In this document: piece after piece, positions 9,030 to 17,313 of the stretch | How positions within the stretch are numbered: the stretch's first letter is position 1 | How the letters are laid out: each line of letters starts with the position of its first letter | Origin: a virus | Virus record (IMG/VR): IMGVR_UViG_3300042868_003025 | Coordinates: 1-44,323 of that record | Length of the DNA: 44,323 nucleotides | Direction: 5' to 3' (one strand) | The notes under the pieces: model-generated | The model's input: only the letters and a program-made list of their open reading frames with translations | Told to the model about the DNA's origin: nothing | Database searches by the model: none | Made by a program: the position numbers and the translations under genes

Positions 9030-12000
9030 TGTCAAAATGTGCAGATGACGCAGGACGCGCAGCATTATCGTCAGCAGAAGCAGCTGGTGCGCTTGACATT
9101 ATCAGGCCATACTTGCAAACCTACGACAAGCTAAGACTTGGAACTACTGATAAAGGTAGAGGTAGCATTACTAGCGGTGGTGAGGTTGCTGTTCGTGGAG
9201 CGATTGAACGCTTTACAAGAGAAGAAGAATTACTTGAAGGTTTCACCCGTAAAGGTGGAATTGAAATTAAAGCAGGCGAGGGAAAGAAGTTTAAGAGAGA
9301 AGCTCAGCAGAAGAGCATAGTAAATCAATTTCATCTTGCCAAGGGTTATGCTTTTGTTGCGGGTATCGCTAGAGCTAATGGTAGAAAATCTGGAGTTATG
9401 GATCTTGCCCAGGCTCGTATATTTTCTGATCAAGCATTCTTGCACGACTCTTTTTACCGTCGTATGGGCATACCGCTAACCACCGTTAAGCCTAGCGTGC
9501 TAGCAGGTGCTGAACATTGGTCTCACGTAACTTTTGGCGATCTTGCTCGTATCTTTAAGGTCGAAGGTAAGCTAGAGTCTTTTGCTAACTACTTCCTTAG
9601 AAGCACTGATGGCACAAAAAATATTCAAACACAAAACACCGCTGAAGCCGTGCGTCGTATTGTCGAACACGCTGATACGTTCGGCAGGGTAAACATGGAT
9701 GAGGACATCGCTCTGTTACGTCCTCAAATTATTGACGCGCTGACAAATCCCTCTGGTCTAGGTAGACCTAAAGCCAAAAGCGCTGAAGCCGAAGGTTACG
9801 ATAAAGCAATTGCCTGGGGTACAAGCCCAGAGGGTAAAAAACTAATCGAAGAGCTTGCGGACGAGCTGCTGTCAGAAGGCACAATAACTAACATTCTAAA
9901 ACTTAATGAAGAAATGCGCTTAGTCAACATGGCGTTTTCTAGGGGGGATGGGCTAAAAGCTGCACAAGGTGTAATTGACATGCTTCTTAAGCTACCAAAC
10001 CCTAATGATAGAGTTTTTGCTTACGGCGATGTTATTAAAAACGGTCTTTTTAGAAAGATGCTTAAAGACGATCCAATGACAGCTCACATGCCAGGAGAAA
10101 TGAACCTGGCTTGGGGGGAGAACTTCATTGCAGAATTTTTGTCTGGTATTGACGATAGTTCGCTTGCGTTGTCAAAAACAGTTGCTGAAAGAGCTGCAGC
10201 TAACCAGGCCGACAAAGCAGCAAAGGCTGCCGCGAAGGCTCAAGGTAAGAAAGTTCCGGAATCTAGAAAGACTCTAAACAGAAATAGGCAAGTAGATAAA
10301 GAGTTTAAAGAGGCTGCGCCAGCCATCGCCTCTAAGGCAAAAGAGAACATGCAGGACCCGAATGTTAGAGTTGGCGAATACGGCGACGAAGCTGCTGAGC
10401 TAGCAGAAACTTACCGCTTGCAGTTTGACGTAGGACCCTTGATGAGCTTCCCTGTAAAAGCATTTAACTGGGTTAACGATCGCGCCATCATGGGTGAAAA
10501 GATGAAGACTCAGGTAATCGGAGCTGAAAACTTTAGAAAACACAACGCTGCTTCTATGGTTGGAGAGCTCGGTAAGTTTTACAATGCTTACGGTCGGGAC
10601 AAAGGTCTGTTTAATAAGGTCTTTATGCAGCTACAAAAAGGCACTTCGGTAGAAGCTATGACTGGTGTTGAGCGCGAGATAGCAGAAACCATGAACATTT
10701 TCATTCAGGATGTGTTTGGTATCGGTTCTAGAAACAACCTAGATCTTAATGCTATTGATCTAGAAGAGTTTACGAAGAGCATGAAATACCTTGGCATGGG
10801 TAAGCTCGCAGACGAAATCGAAGCACTTGATGGTTTTGCCGATGATGCAGTAGGTGAATGGTGGACAAAAATTTCCGTTGATCCTGAAGCAGACAACGCA
10901 CTAGATATCATGTCAAAGACTTACTCTGCTATGCAGCTTTCAAGAATCAAGCCAGCTATTGCTGGATCACTGCGGCAAAACTTCAGCCACACTGCTGATG
11001 GGTTAACGTACCAGCAAGCAATTGATCGCGGGTACAAGCCAATAGCTGAGACTGATGCGCTTTCAAGATTCATTAACATTGGTGACAAGCCTGTTCTATT
11101 TCACCCTCAGATCATCCGAAGAATGGGTGCTGTCAATGGACACCTTAACTACGAAAGAAACTTCGACGGAAACTGGCAGAAGTTCTGGAACATTGTTGAT
11201 CCTACAATCGGTGTTATGAAATCCTCCATTACGCTTTGGCGTCCAGGACATCACATGGTTAGTGCCGTAGGAAACACCTTGATGAATACAATTGCAGGCG
11301 TAAAAGCAGGTGACTACGCTATGGCTGTTCGCATGATGGTAAAGCGTGGCGATCTTGATGATGTTGATGAAGATATTTTAACTCAGGCACTTAGGGGGAA
11401 CGAATTAGAGAATTACAAGGTCGTAGACGGTCAAAACGTTATGGAGCTTGTAATCGATGGTAAAAAGATAGACGTTCCTATGGAGGTTCTATTTAGAGGA
11501 GGTATCGAACTAGGTGGTGTTCCTATCTCCGCTAAAGCTGCTAGAGATAACCTAGACGATGCTAATCCTAACGAAATGGGTCTAGAAGGTATTACTAGAA
11601 GAAACCCGGTGTTCAGGGGAATCTCTAACATTGATCACGCTCTAGGTCGTTTTGCTGCAGCTCGTGACAACGTAGCAAGGTGGGCATTGTTTACTAGAGA
11701 GCTACGCAGAAAGCCTCACGCAACTATTGAGGATGCGATCCTTTACGCTTCTTCGAAGGTTCACGAGTTTCACCCAACAGTGGGAACCCTGTCTGCCGGA
11801 GAACGCAAGTACGCAAGACGAATATTTTACTTCTACACTTGGCAGAAGCAGGCCATGTTTAAGATCATGGAACTTGCAGCTAACCAGCCAGCGCTGGTTA
11901 CAATGCCTAGCAAGGCCCTTTATGCGCTCGCTACAGCTAATGGAATGAACCCAGAAAGCTTTGGTGATCCTTGGAACCCAGAGGGCCTGTACGCCTCTTA

Positions 12001-12532
12001 CTACACTAACTCTGTGTTTGGTCCACAATGGGAAGACATTGAGAGAGGTGCAGTGGGTATAAAGCCAGCATCGCCTCAGCTAGACATTATGGATGCGTAC
12101 TTCAGCACGTTTAGCACAAAGCCAAATAGAGGCTTCTGGGAAGGGCTAGGAGAGATGATGGCGGGGGCTGGAGAGGCTATTGTAGGAAAGAACCTAACAC
12201 CAATCGCCAGGATCCCTATGGAGCTCCTGACTGGAAATAGAACTGGCGACATGGGTCAGATCACAAACTTGCCAGAATACCTATTAGATCAGACTGGTTT
12301 AGGTGGTGTATCTAGAGTTACAGGCTTTACCCCATGGGGTGCTGAGCGTAGCGACATCAAGGAAGGCGAGTTCGGTGAGGCAGATAGAGAGCGCCAGTGG
12401 TTTAACACGCTAACTGGATTTAAGCTAACTTATTACGAAAACCCTGCTGCAGTTGAAAGAGCACGCCAAGAACGTATAGACTATTGGCTAAGGTATTACA
12501 AATCAGGTAAATATTACGTAGAGGATAACTAA
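9029..12532 (+). CDS. Giant internal virion / ejection-type protein (1167 aa)
   Basis: The start overlaps the preceding stop by one base. The protein is largely helical. Its C-terminal third (from about residue 900) has RRIFYFYTWQKQAMFKIMEL, NPESFGDPWNPEGL, and a glycine/proline-rich block ending in EYLLDQTGLGGVSRVTGFTP. I recognise this C-terminal pattern from large virion-associated proteins of aquatic podoviruses. Position after other ejection-type proteins and size suggest an inner-core protein that helps DNA cross the envelope. No enzymatic motif is visible. It is the last big gene of the late plus-strand operon. Confidence 0.65.
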   Translation: MSKCADDAGRAALSSAEAAGALDIIRPYLQTYDKLRLGTTDKGRGSITSGGEVAVRGAIERFTREEELLEGFTRKGGIEIKAGEGKKFKREAQQKSIVNQFHLAKGYAFVAGIARANGRKSGVMDLAQARIFSDQAFLHDSFYRRMGIPLTTVKPSVLAGAEHWSHVTFGDLARIFKVEGKLESFANYFLRSTDGTKNIQTQNTAEAVRRIVEHADTFGRVNMDEDIALLRPQIIDALTNPSGLGRPKAKSAEAEGYDKAIAWGTSPEGKKLIEELADELLSEGTITNILKLNEEMRLVNMAFSRGDGLKAAQGVIDMLLKLPNPNDRVFAYGDVIKNGLFRKMLKDDPMTAHMPGEMNLAWGENFIAEFLSGIDDSSLALSKTVAERAAANQADKAAKAAAKAQGKKVPESRKTLNRNRQVDKEFKEAAPAIASKAKENMQDPNVRVGEYGDEAAELAETYRLQFDVGPLMSFPVKAFNWVNDRAIMGEKMKTQVIGAENFRKHNAASMVGELGKFYNAYGRDKGLFNKVFMQLQKGTSVEAMTGVEREIAETMNIFIQDVFGIGSRNNLDLNAIDLEEFTKSMKYLGMGKLADEIEALDGFADDAVGEWWTKISVDPEADNALDIMSKTYSAMQLSRIKPAIAGSLRQNFSHTADGLTYQQAIDRGYKPIAETDALSRFINIGDKPVLFHPQIIRRMGAVNGHLNYERNFDGNWQKFWNIVDPTIGVMKSSITLWRPGHHMVSAVGNTLMNTIAGVKAGDYAMAVRMMVKRGDLDDVDEDILTQALRGNELENYKVVDGQNVMELVIDGKKIDVPMEVLFRGGIELGGVPISAKAARDNLDDANPNEMGLEGITRRNPVFRGISNIDHALGRFAAARDNVARWALFTRELRRKPHATIEDAILYASSKVHEFHPTVGTLSAGERKYARRIFYFYTWQKQAMFKIMELAANQPALVTMPSKALYALATANGMNPESFGDPWNPEGLYASYYTNSVFGPQWEDIERGAVGIKPASPQLDIMDAYFSTFSTKPNRGFWEGLGEMMAGAGEAIVGKNLTPIARIPMELLTGNRTGDMGQITNLPEYLLDQTGLGGVSRVTGFTPWGAERSDIKEGEFGEADRERQWFNTLTGFKLTYYENPAAVERARQERIDYWLRYYKSGKYYVEDN

Positions 12533-12750
12533 TGTCAGAAGAGACGAACGAAGTACAGCTAACCGACGAAGAAGCACAAGATCGCATCAAGAACATGTTC
12601 TTGGCGTTAGATGCTATTTACAAGCTACATGGACCAAACCAAGAAGTAGATCCATGGATCTGTCAGACTTGCAGTAACTGCGATGGTGACATTGCTTGGC
12701 CTTGCGAAACTGAAAAGATCATTCTCGACTCGTTAGGCGTTACTTCTTAA
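12532..12750 (+). CDS. Small Cys-rich protein, putative zinc-binding (72 aa)
   Basis: Coupled to the giant gene by TAATG overlap. The C-terminal half has WICQTCSNCDGDIAWPCET, a CxxCxxC cluster plus a further Cys before ET, similar to many short actinophage proteins with a WPC-E-T signature. The N-terminus is acidic and helical. Zinc binding is likely; function unknown. It ends 11 bases inside the convergent gene on the other strand, and I see no terminator between them. Confidence 0.65.
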   Translation: MSEETNEVQLTDEEAQDRIKNMFLALDAIYKLHGPNQEVDPWICQTCSNCDGDIAWPCETEKIILDSLGVTS

Positions 12751-13039
12751 CGTTAGACTTTTTAAGAGCTAAGGCTTTTTTCTTTGCGTCAGCTTTAGAG
12801 CTCGCACCCCAAGCGTTCAGCGACAGCAACAATCTAGTAGGCTTGCCGTTCTTGTATTCAGGGCCAGGCATGTTGCCCATGCGAGCTAAGAATGATGCCC
12901 TGCGAGGATTGTTGCCAGCCTTAACCGGTGGCTTTAGATCTGATCCAGGATTAGCAGCTTCGTAAGACTTACGTCCTTTTTCGTTCAAGCCACCCGCAGG
13001 GTTTTTGCCAGCCTTACGCTGCCATGCCTCACTAGGCAT
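12740..13039 (-). CDS. DUF6321-like basic protein (99 aa)
   Basis: The sequence WQRKAGKNPAGGLNEKGRKS, then LKPPVKAGNNPRRASFLARM and GNMPGPEYKNGKPTRL, is a pattern I know from widespread phage proteins annotated as DUF6321; the family number is from memory. It is very basic with a lysine-rich tail (KKKALALKKSNVKK), so nucleic-acid contact is plausible. It is the last gene of a minus-strand run and overlaps the convergent plus-strand gene by 11 bases. Function unknown. Confidence 0.7.
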   Translation of the reverse strand: MPSEAWQRKAGKNPAGGLNEKGRKSYEAANPGSDLKPPVKAGNNPRRASFLARMGNMPGPEYKNGKPTRLLLSLNAWGASSKADAKKKALALKKSNVKK

Positions 13040-13041
13040 TG

Positions 13042-13179
13042 TTAGCCGCCGTATACTTGCGACTTAACGCCAGACCAGTTCTGCTTCTTGCCAGAGGACT
13101 TTATCTTTAGGGCAGCTTTTTTTGCTGCTACTTTACCTTCTGGGGTGTAAGGATATTCTTTACCTGCTACGTTTGGCAT
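13042..13179 (-). CDS. Tiny basic protein (45 aa)
   Basis: Reading the minus strand from ATG at 13179 gives MPNVAGKEYPYTPEGKVAAK followed by a lysine/alanine stretch and ending QVYGG before TAA at 13042. Short phage proteins beginning MPNVAGK-YPYTP and ending in a lysine-rich tail are common, often in late or lysis regions; role unknown. The start overlaps the stop of the proline-rich gene upstream by one base (TAATG), which supports translation. It is shorter than usual gene-finder cut-offs. Confidence 0.7.
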   Translation of the reverse strand: MPNVAGKEYPYTPEGKVAAKKAALKIKSSGKKQNWSGVKSQVYGG

Positions 13180-13442
13180 TATGGTTTTGCCGGCCTAACT
13201 ATTTGTCTAGATTCGTCAGCTTTTCGCGCTGTTTCTTTAAAATCTGCAATTGCCTTTAACTTTGCGTCGCGATCTGAAGTGCTTGGCTTAATTGGTTGCT
13301 TCTTAACTGTACCTGGCTTAACTGGTAGTGGCACTGGACGATTTGCGTTTGGTGTTGGTACTCCAGGAATAGGCTTCTTTGTTACTCCAATAGAAGGCCT
13401 GCTTGGTGTGCCTGGCGCTGGCTTAGGGGCTGGCTTGTTCAT
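13179..13442 (-). CDS. Proline-rich low-complexity protein (87 aa)
   Basis: Not recognised. The first 55 residues are proline and lysine/arginine rich (NKPAPKPAPGTPSRPSIG, KPIPGVPTPNANRPVPLPV), followed by a short charged helical segment (DRDAKLKAIADFKETARKA). It is probably extended or disordered. It is linked by one-base TAATG overlaps to the holin-like gene upstream and the 45-aa gene downstream, so all belong to one operon read from the 13.6 kb promoter. Confidence 0.6.
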   Translation of the reverse strand: MNKPAPKPAPGTPSRPSIGVTKKPIPGVPTPNANRPVPLPVKPGTVKKQPIKPSTSDRDAKLKAIADFKETARKADESRQIVRPAKP

Positions 13443-13621
13443 TAGTCTTCCTTAATGTTATTGAGGGCTAGTGTCGAGTTTCCGACGGCTAGAACAGCAG
13501 CGATCACGTTAAGGATCAGTGTGCCTTCTTCGGTCGTAAATAACCCATAGCCAATTAGTAGTGGAACTAGGGCTACAGAAATGCCATAGATGTATCTGCG
13601 TACGTTTGCGTTTAGACTCAT
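13442..13621 (-). CDS. Putative holin, two membrane segments (59 aa)
   Basis: Minus-strand ATG at 13621 begins MSLNANVRRYIYGISVALVP and the frame ends at TAA 13442. Two hydrophobic segments are clear, about residues 11-28 (IYGISVALVPLLIGYGLF) and about 35-52 (LILNVIAAVLAVGNSTLA), with a basic N-terminus and a charged C-terminus. This two-segment layout matches small actinophage holins, which form inner-membrane lesions at lysis. No ribosome-binding site precedes the ATG, but a TATACT box sits six bases upstream, so the message is probably leaderless. A second holin candidate lies at 32331-32576, next to the amidase. Confidence 0.65.
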   Translation of the reverse strand: MSLNANVRRYIYGISVALVPLLIGYGLFTTEEGTLILNVIAAVLAVGNSTLALNNIKED

Positions 13622-13627
13622 GGAATT

Positions 13628-13633
13628 AGTATA
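13628..13633 (-). promoter_or_regulatory. -10 box of leaderless promoter for holin operon
   Basis: On the minus strand TATACT is followed by exactly six bases and then ATG (13621). With this geometry transcription would begin at the A of the start codon. No good -35 is visible. The same TATACT-N6-ATG arrangement occurs at 36356-36361 before the fibre accessory gene. Confidence 0.6.
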
Positions 13634-13661
13634 CCTTATTTGCCAGAAAGAATCGCCTAAC

Positions 13662-14843
13662 CTAGGCGCTTTCTACCCACTCAGTTCCGTTATAAACAAA
13701 GACACTGGCGGCATTCCAGTCTGTGCCGTCATAGACGTGCAGGGTGCCCTCAACCCAGTCATCAGCGGTACGAACCCTTACTATGCCTGCGCCAGCTGAG
13801 GCGTTAATAACCTCACCCACAAATTGCTGCGTAATTGCCCCATCGTCGTTAACTGCTCGAAGGGTAAAGTCGTATGCACCCAGGGTTGTTGGAGTTCCAG
13901 TGACCGCACCAGTTGTGGTGTTAAATGATATACCTGCAGGCAGGGTTCCAGCAGAAACGCTGTAGCTAGTTGCGTTGGTAGCGCTTACAGCATCTGCGTA
14001 GACTACATCTTCATAGAATGTAGCTAGAGTGTTGTCTGTCCATACAGGAATAACAGGAGCTGCAGTCGATACCGTAAACGTGGTTGAGTTTGTTCCGGTG
14101 TGTGCACCAGTAGATGTGTAAGTACCGTTGTGTGCATCAGTTACAGCGTTAAGTGCAGCAACCCTAAAGTCATATGAAGTTCCAGCAGTTAATCCAGTAA
14201 TTGCTCTAGATGTTGCGGTTGATCCAGTATCCGCAACTGCAACAAGCCAAGTTGGAGAAGATGAAACCTTGTAAAGAATTCGGTATCCATTAATTGCAGC
14301 TCCACCATTGCTTGTTGGAGCGGTCCAGGAAAGTGTTAATCCTGTTCCAGTAACCGAAGATGATGCGACGCTAGTAGGTTCGTTTGGTACAACTTGCCAC
14401 TCAATAGCAGCATACATTCCAGCGGATGGGTAGTCAGTTAGCTTTACTCCTTCACGCCAAAGACCGCCGTTAGAAGTTCCGCCTCGCCAAATGCGAACTT
14501 CGCCACCATCTGTTTTTTGAAGTCCATAGTAAACAGTGTCTCCAACAAACTTAGCGAACCCTGGACTAACCGTTTGAGTACCAGTTGCGCTAACTGTACC
14601 TGACTGGTATCCGCCTCCTCCGCTAGTGTTGTCTGCTAACTGAAGCTGAACGTTTCCAGAAGAAGTAGATCTAAAGTACACAGAAAAGCTGTTAACTCTA
14701 ATTGGTCTTAGAGTTGTAGCGGAAAGCGATCCAGTTAAAGGTGCATCAGCTGACGGGAAGCTAAATTCAGATACGACATCATCGCCAGAACCATAGGCGT
14801 TAAAGTAGGTATACTGGGTAGAGCCAAGTATTTGGGATGGCAT
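13662..14843 (-). CDS. Tail fibre / adhesin with FN3 and Ig-like domains (393 aa)
   Basis: The N-terminal 150 residues are beta-rich and probably virion-associated. Residues about 155-262 form a fibronectin type III domain (LTLSWTAPTSNGGAAINGYR, later TGLTAGTSYDFRVAALNAV). Residues about 268-350 look like a putative-Ig/He_PIG repeat (LPAGISFNTTTGAVTGTPTT). The C-terminus repeats a short motif, VYDGTDWN and VYNGTEWVESA. FN3 and Ig modules on phage fibres are thought to bind carbohydrate or tune adhesion. It resembles the 302-aa protein at 32640-33548 in layout, so the two are likely paralogues. Start follows the upstream gene by three bases. Confidence 0.75.
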   Translation of the reverse strand: MPSQILGSTQYTYFNAYGSGDDVVSEFSFPSADAPLTGSLSATTLRPIRVNSFSVYFRSTSSGNVQLQLADNTSGGGGYQSGTVSATGTQTVSPGFAKFVGDTVYYGLQKTDGGEVRIWRGGTSNGGLWREGVKLTDYPSAGMYAAIEWQVVPNEPTSVASSSVTGTGLTLSWTAPTSNGGAAINGYRILYKVSSSPTWLVAVADTGSTATSRAITGLTAGTSYDFRVAALNAVTDAHNGTYTSTGAHTGTNSTTFTVSTAAPVIPVWTDNTLATFYEDVVYADAVSATNATSYSVSAGTLPAGISFNTTTGAVTGTPTTLGAYDFTLRAVNDDGAITQQFVGEVINASAGAGIVRVRTADDWVEGTLHVYDGTDWNAASVFVYNGTEWVESA

Positions 14844-14846
14844 TTA

Positions 14847-15113
14847 CTACGCCTGAATCCAGATGTCCCCAGTGCTAAAACCTGTCGTAGGCTCTGAAGA
14901 GCTAACAATAACTCGTCTTCCAGCAACACGAGTGCTGTTGTAAACGGCTCCAGATGTGGTCAAAGTTTCAAGCGCGTCAATTGCGTTGTTCTGAATTTCA
15001 ACTGCTTCGTCTACTTTGTCCCAGTTACTGTTAATGTCGCTAGTACGAAACTGCTCTGCGGTTCCAGGGGTAGCCTTAAATAAACCAAGTTCGGTAGTAG
15101 TGGTTGATGCCAT
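14847..15113 (-). CDS. Small tail-fibre-associated protein (88 aa)
   Basis: The pattern TTTELGLFKATPGTAEQFRT, then NSNWDKVDEAV, then STGDIWIQA, is common in short proteins or N-terminal parts beside phage tail fibres, where it probably forms a helical trimer. It lies directly upstream of the FN3 fibre in the same direction and overlaps the stop of the preceding gene by one base. The call is from pattern and context. Confidence 0.6.
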   Translation of the reverse strand: MASTTTTELGLFKATPGTAEQFRTSDINSNWDKVDEAVEIQNNAIDALETLTTSGAVYNSTRVAGRRVIVSSSEPTTGFSTGDIWIQA

Positions 15114-15880
15114 TATTCTTCCTTAGCCAAGGGCAATATTTCAATAGTCGTCTCGCTCACAAGTATATCATCTGGAGCGGGTTCAGGGATAACTGTGGTA
15201 GGCGAATTTCCCTGTGCAAGTGCCATCAGTTCCCTACCTATATTGCGCTTTGTGATCGGATCTCTAACATGGCGCAACACGATATCCTGCACCTGAAACA
15301 ACAAGCTAGTGACATCAATGCTGTTTTTAGCGTTTGGATCAAACCTGCCGGTTAGCTGGTTTAGGAATGTGATCGCTTTCATATCCCCTGCTTGCACCAT
15401 TTGGCCAAGAGCCTGATCAGCGATAGGGATGTATTTCTTTAGGTTTTCCTCAGCTTTTGCCGAAAACGCGCCAGCAAAGTGCTTGTCGCGCATCCAGCCA
15501 TCGAGCTCAGCTGTTGAGATCTTCATCTGCTTAGCTAGCACCTGAGGTGGCTTAAGGTTCATCGGGTTTAGATAAGCCTGCAAGAATGTTTCCTGACGCA
15601 ATGTCAGGTTAGGATTTTTAGTGGTCTTTATTCCACGATCTTCCATAGCACGCTGAAACTTCGAGGTTTCAAATACTATTTCAATCTCTTCCGGATTTAG
15701 ACTCTCGTCTTGATCCTGAACAGTCTGTGACTCGACAAAGAACCCCCTACGATCCGCCGCGATAGCGGCAGCCAGCACTTTCTCAAAAAGCGCTTGTTCT
15801 TTGCCGGGCTTGGATTTGTAAAGTTTCGTCTCAAACTTTGACAGATCCAAATTCAGATCGTGTTCTGAATTGTTACTCAT
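15113..15880 (-). CDS. Candidate small terminase subunit / HTH protein (255 aa)
   Basis: Residues about 92-140 read LTLRQETFLQAYLNPMNLKP followed by QVLAKQMKISTAELDGWMRD, a helix-turn-helix layout like small terminase or phBC6A51-type proteins that recognise packaging sites. The rest is helical with an acidic tail. Against the call: TerL is about 21 kb away on the opposite strand, whereas small and large subunits usually sit together. No other small-subunit candidate lies beside TerL, so the assignment is reasonable but unproven. It overlaps the 94-aa gene upstream by eight bases. Confidence 0.5.
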   Translation of the reverse strand: MSNNSEHDLNLDLSKFETKLYKSKPGKEQALFEKVLAAAIAADRRGFFVESQTVQDQDESLNPEEIEIVFETSKFQRAMEDRGIKTTKNPNLTLRQETFLQAYLNPMNLKPPQVLAKQMKISTAELDGWMRDKHFAGAFSAKAEENLKKYIPIADQALGQMVQAGDMKAITFLNQLTGRFDPNAKNSIDVTSLLFQVQDIVLRHVRDPITKRNIGRELMALAQGNSPTTVIPEPAPDDILVSETTIEILPLAKEE

Positions 15881-16157
15881 TAGGCCATTCCTTGTCTAGT
15901 ACCAATAATGCGATGATCGCATAGTTGGCTAGATCAATGAAGCTGTCTCTGAGGCTTTCGTTCTGAGGGTCTGCACCGTTGTCATACAGGTGATTAATCC
16001 TTGCTAGCTTGTCATGCATACGCACTCTAAGGCCGTTAATTGGGCCTCCAGGGCTCTGTGAGATGTTCTTTGGTCCATAATCCTTATGTTTCTTAATTAG
16101 AAGCTGCTCAGCCTCCACAAAGGTTGCGCGGATGTTTTGTTCGAATTTGTCGCTCAT
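15873..16157 (-). CDS. DUF1599/Nmad1-like nucleotide-modification-associated protein (94 aa)
   Basis: The segment LLIKKHKDYGPKNISQSPGG, then RMHDKLARINHL, then SLRDSFIDLANYAIIALLVL, matches the Nmad1 (DUF1599) all-helical group, related in fold to NTP pyrophosphatases and found near nucleotide-modifying genes in phages. I chose ATG at 16157 because AGGAAGG lies just upstream and it overlaps the previous stop by one base. A longer frame to 16253 would overlap the metallopeptidase gene by 97 bases. Substrate unknown. Confidence 0.7.
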   Translation of the reverse strand: MSDKFEQNIRATFVEAEQLLIKKHKDYGPKNISQSPGGPINGLRVRMHDKLARINHLYDNGADPQNESLRDSFIDLANYAIIALLVLDKEWPNE

Positions 16158-16492
16158 TATTTCCTTCCTAGCAGGTATTTCACTAATTGTGGGTTGTCTA
16201 TCAGAACCATCAGTAGAGGTTCCTCGTATAAATTGATGAAAAAATGTTCCCATGTGTCTAGATCCTTATTTATTGGGTGATGTCCGGCATAGAAGACGAA
16301 CTTTAGGCAGTGAAGTATCTCGTGAACAAGCGTCTGTTTCTTTTTAGTGTCGTTTAGCTTGTTAGACAATACTATGAGGTTTTGATCGTCAAGTGAGTAT
16401 CCCACTGCCTCTTGTAGCATTCCATCGTTTGCGGGGTCTCGAGTCACAACCTTAAAGACTTGTGATCCAATTTTTATTGTCTTCGGGATCAT
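16157..16492 (-). CDS. HExxH metallopeptidase-like protein (111 aa)
   Basis: The motif TLVHEILHCL (HEILH at residues 57-61) is a zinc-peptidase signature, with later glutamates (WEHFF, NLYEE) as possible third ligands. N-terminal beta patterns (KTIKIGSQVFKVVTRD) are like small phage ImmA/IrrE or SprT-like proteins. It follows an HTH regulator gene that overlaps it by four bases, an arrangement seen in repressor plus anti-repressor protease pairs. Cleavage of the neighbouring regulator is inference only. Confidence 0.65.
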   Translation of the reverse strand: MIPKTIKIGSQVFKVVTRDPANDGMLQEAVGYSLDDQNLIVLSNKLNDTKKKQTLVHEILHCLKFVFYAGHHPINKDLDTWEHFFINLYEEPLLMVLIDNPQLVKYLLGRK

Positions 16493-16998
16493 GCTGCTGG
16501 CAATTTCTCTAGTTCGACTACGTACTCTGGCGTCAGTCCGTATGGCCCATAAGCTTCAACTAGCTTGCGAGCTAGCGTTTCCGGAAAGCTTTGTAATAGA
16601 CCATCTTCATAGCGTGAAATTATTGCGGGATTCATGTGCAATGCAGATGCAAGAGCTGTTGGGGTCTTTGCGATCTCAGATCTCCATTGCTTGAATGACT
16701 TGTAATACTGGTTGAGTGTGTACGGCGGGATCAGCATTAGATTCTGCACGGCAGGCTTTGCTTCTACCTGTAGCGGTTGGCTGACGTAGCTTTCGATCTT
16801 CTCGAACAGCTCGGTTGCTGATGTGCCTAGTCCATTAGCTAGCACGGCTACGATCTTCTCTGCAGGCTTCTTAGTTCTGCCATCTTCGATTGCTGTGATC
16901 GCTGCACGGTTTACGCCTGCACGGCTTGCCAGATCTTTCTGAGAGAGTCCCAGCTGCAGTCTTGCAAGGCGAACAGGATGATCAATGATTCTTGCCAT
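16489..16998 (-). CDS. Two-domain XRE-family HTH regulator (169 aa)
   Basis: Residues about 10-62 are a Cro/CI-type HTH (RLQLGLSQKDLASRAGVNRA, then AITAIEDGR). A second similar unit is at about 105-150 (TPTALASALHMNPAIISRYE). AAGGAG precedes the ATG at a good distance. The gene faces the plus-strand accessory block across 45 bases that hold overlapping -10 elements on both strands, a typical place for a switch or autorepressor. No integrase is present in the window, so a lysogeny role is not shown; it may control early genes or host genes. Confidence 0.8.
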   Translation of the reverse strand: MARIIDHPVRLARLQLGLSQKDLASRAGVNRAAITAIEDGRTKKPAEKIVAVLANGLGTSATELFEKIESYVSQPLQVEAKPAVQNLMLIPPYTLNQYYKSFKQWRSEIAKTPTALASALHMNPAIISRYEDGLLQSFPETLARKLVEAYGPYGLTPEYVVELEKLPAA

Positions 16999-17010
16999 TT
17001 CGTCTCCTTG

Positions 17011-17039
17011 TTGATGTTTGTACTAGACAGCTTATCATA
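17011..17039. promoter_or_regulatory. Overlapping divergent promoter elements between regulator and accessory block
   Basis: Plus strand: TTGATG (17011-17016), 16-bp spacer, TATCAT (17033-17038). Minus strand: TATGAT (17034-17039), without a clear -35. The two -10 boxes overlap, so polymerase binding in one direction would block the other. This fits a switch controlled by the HTH protein at 16489-16998. Confidence 0.4.
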
Positions 17040-17070
17040 TTAAATGTCTGGAGGGGTAAGGCTATATATA

Positions 17071-17088
17071 GACGGGGACGGATGGAAC
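17071..17088 (+). repeat. GGGGACGGATGGAA repeat, copy A
   Basis: The stretch GACGGGGACGGATGGAAC shares its core with copies at 17826, 18426 and 19107. Here it lies in an open frame from ATG 17044 that reads RLYIDGDGWNLDNIE. At amino-acid level this resembles the GDGWN peptides of the other copies even where bases differ. Downstream GCATAGTA is also shared with the region before 18580. Confidence 0.55.
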
Positions 17089-17178
17089 CTTGACAACATC
17101 GAATGCACTGCATTTAGGGCAGGCCTGCCGGGCATAGTAAGCTATAAGTGTCAAATCAAAAAAGAAAGGATGTTTGAC

Positions 17179-17313
17179 ATGAGCAACCCAGTGCTAGGCT
17201 ACGTCATAGACGGCAAGGCCACATGCATCGAATGTAACAGAGTGTTCAACCTATACAACGTGGACGACGCCGAAGAATGGTACGCCGGCCATGACTGTGA
17301 GGTAGACGAATGA
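17179..17313 (+). CDS. Small zinc-finger-like protein (44 aa; longer 89-aa form possible)
   Basis: ATG 17179 follows AAAGG at a nine-base spacing and gives MSNPVLGYVIDGKATCIECN with one CxxC pair plus a later HDC, a possible small zinc knuckle. The same frame is open from ATG 17044, which lies five bases after a TATCAT box and could be read leaderless to give 89 aa. I prefer the short form because the extra part contains an intergenic repeat found before other genes. The next gene overlaps its stop by four bases (ATGA). Function unknown. Confidence 0.5.
   Translation: MSNPVLGYVIDGKATCIECNRVFNLYNVDDAEEWYAGHDCEVDE

Noticed and set aside
4950-12532. Tape-measure proteins of a long-tailed phage
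   Set aside because: No tail tube, sheath or tail assembly chaperone genes are present, and a nozzle-like protein and P22-like portal indicate a short tail.
16158-16253. Longer N-terminus for the Nmad1-like protein
   Set aside because: It would overlap the metallopeptidase gene by 97 bases; ATG 16157 has a strong ribosome site.
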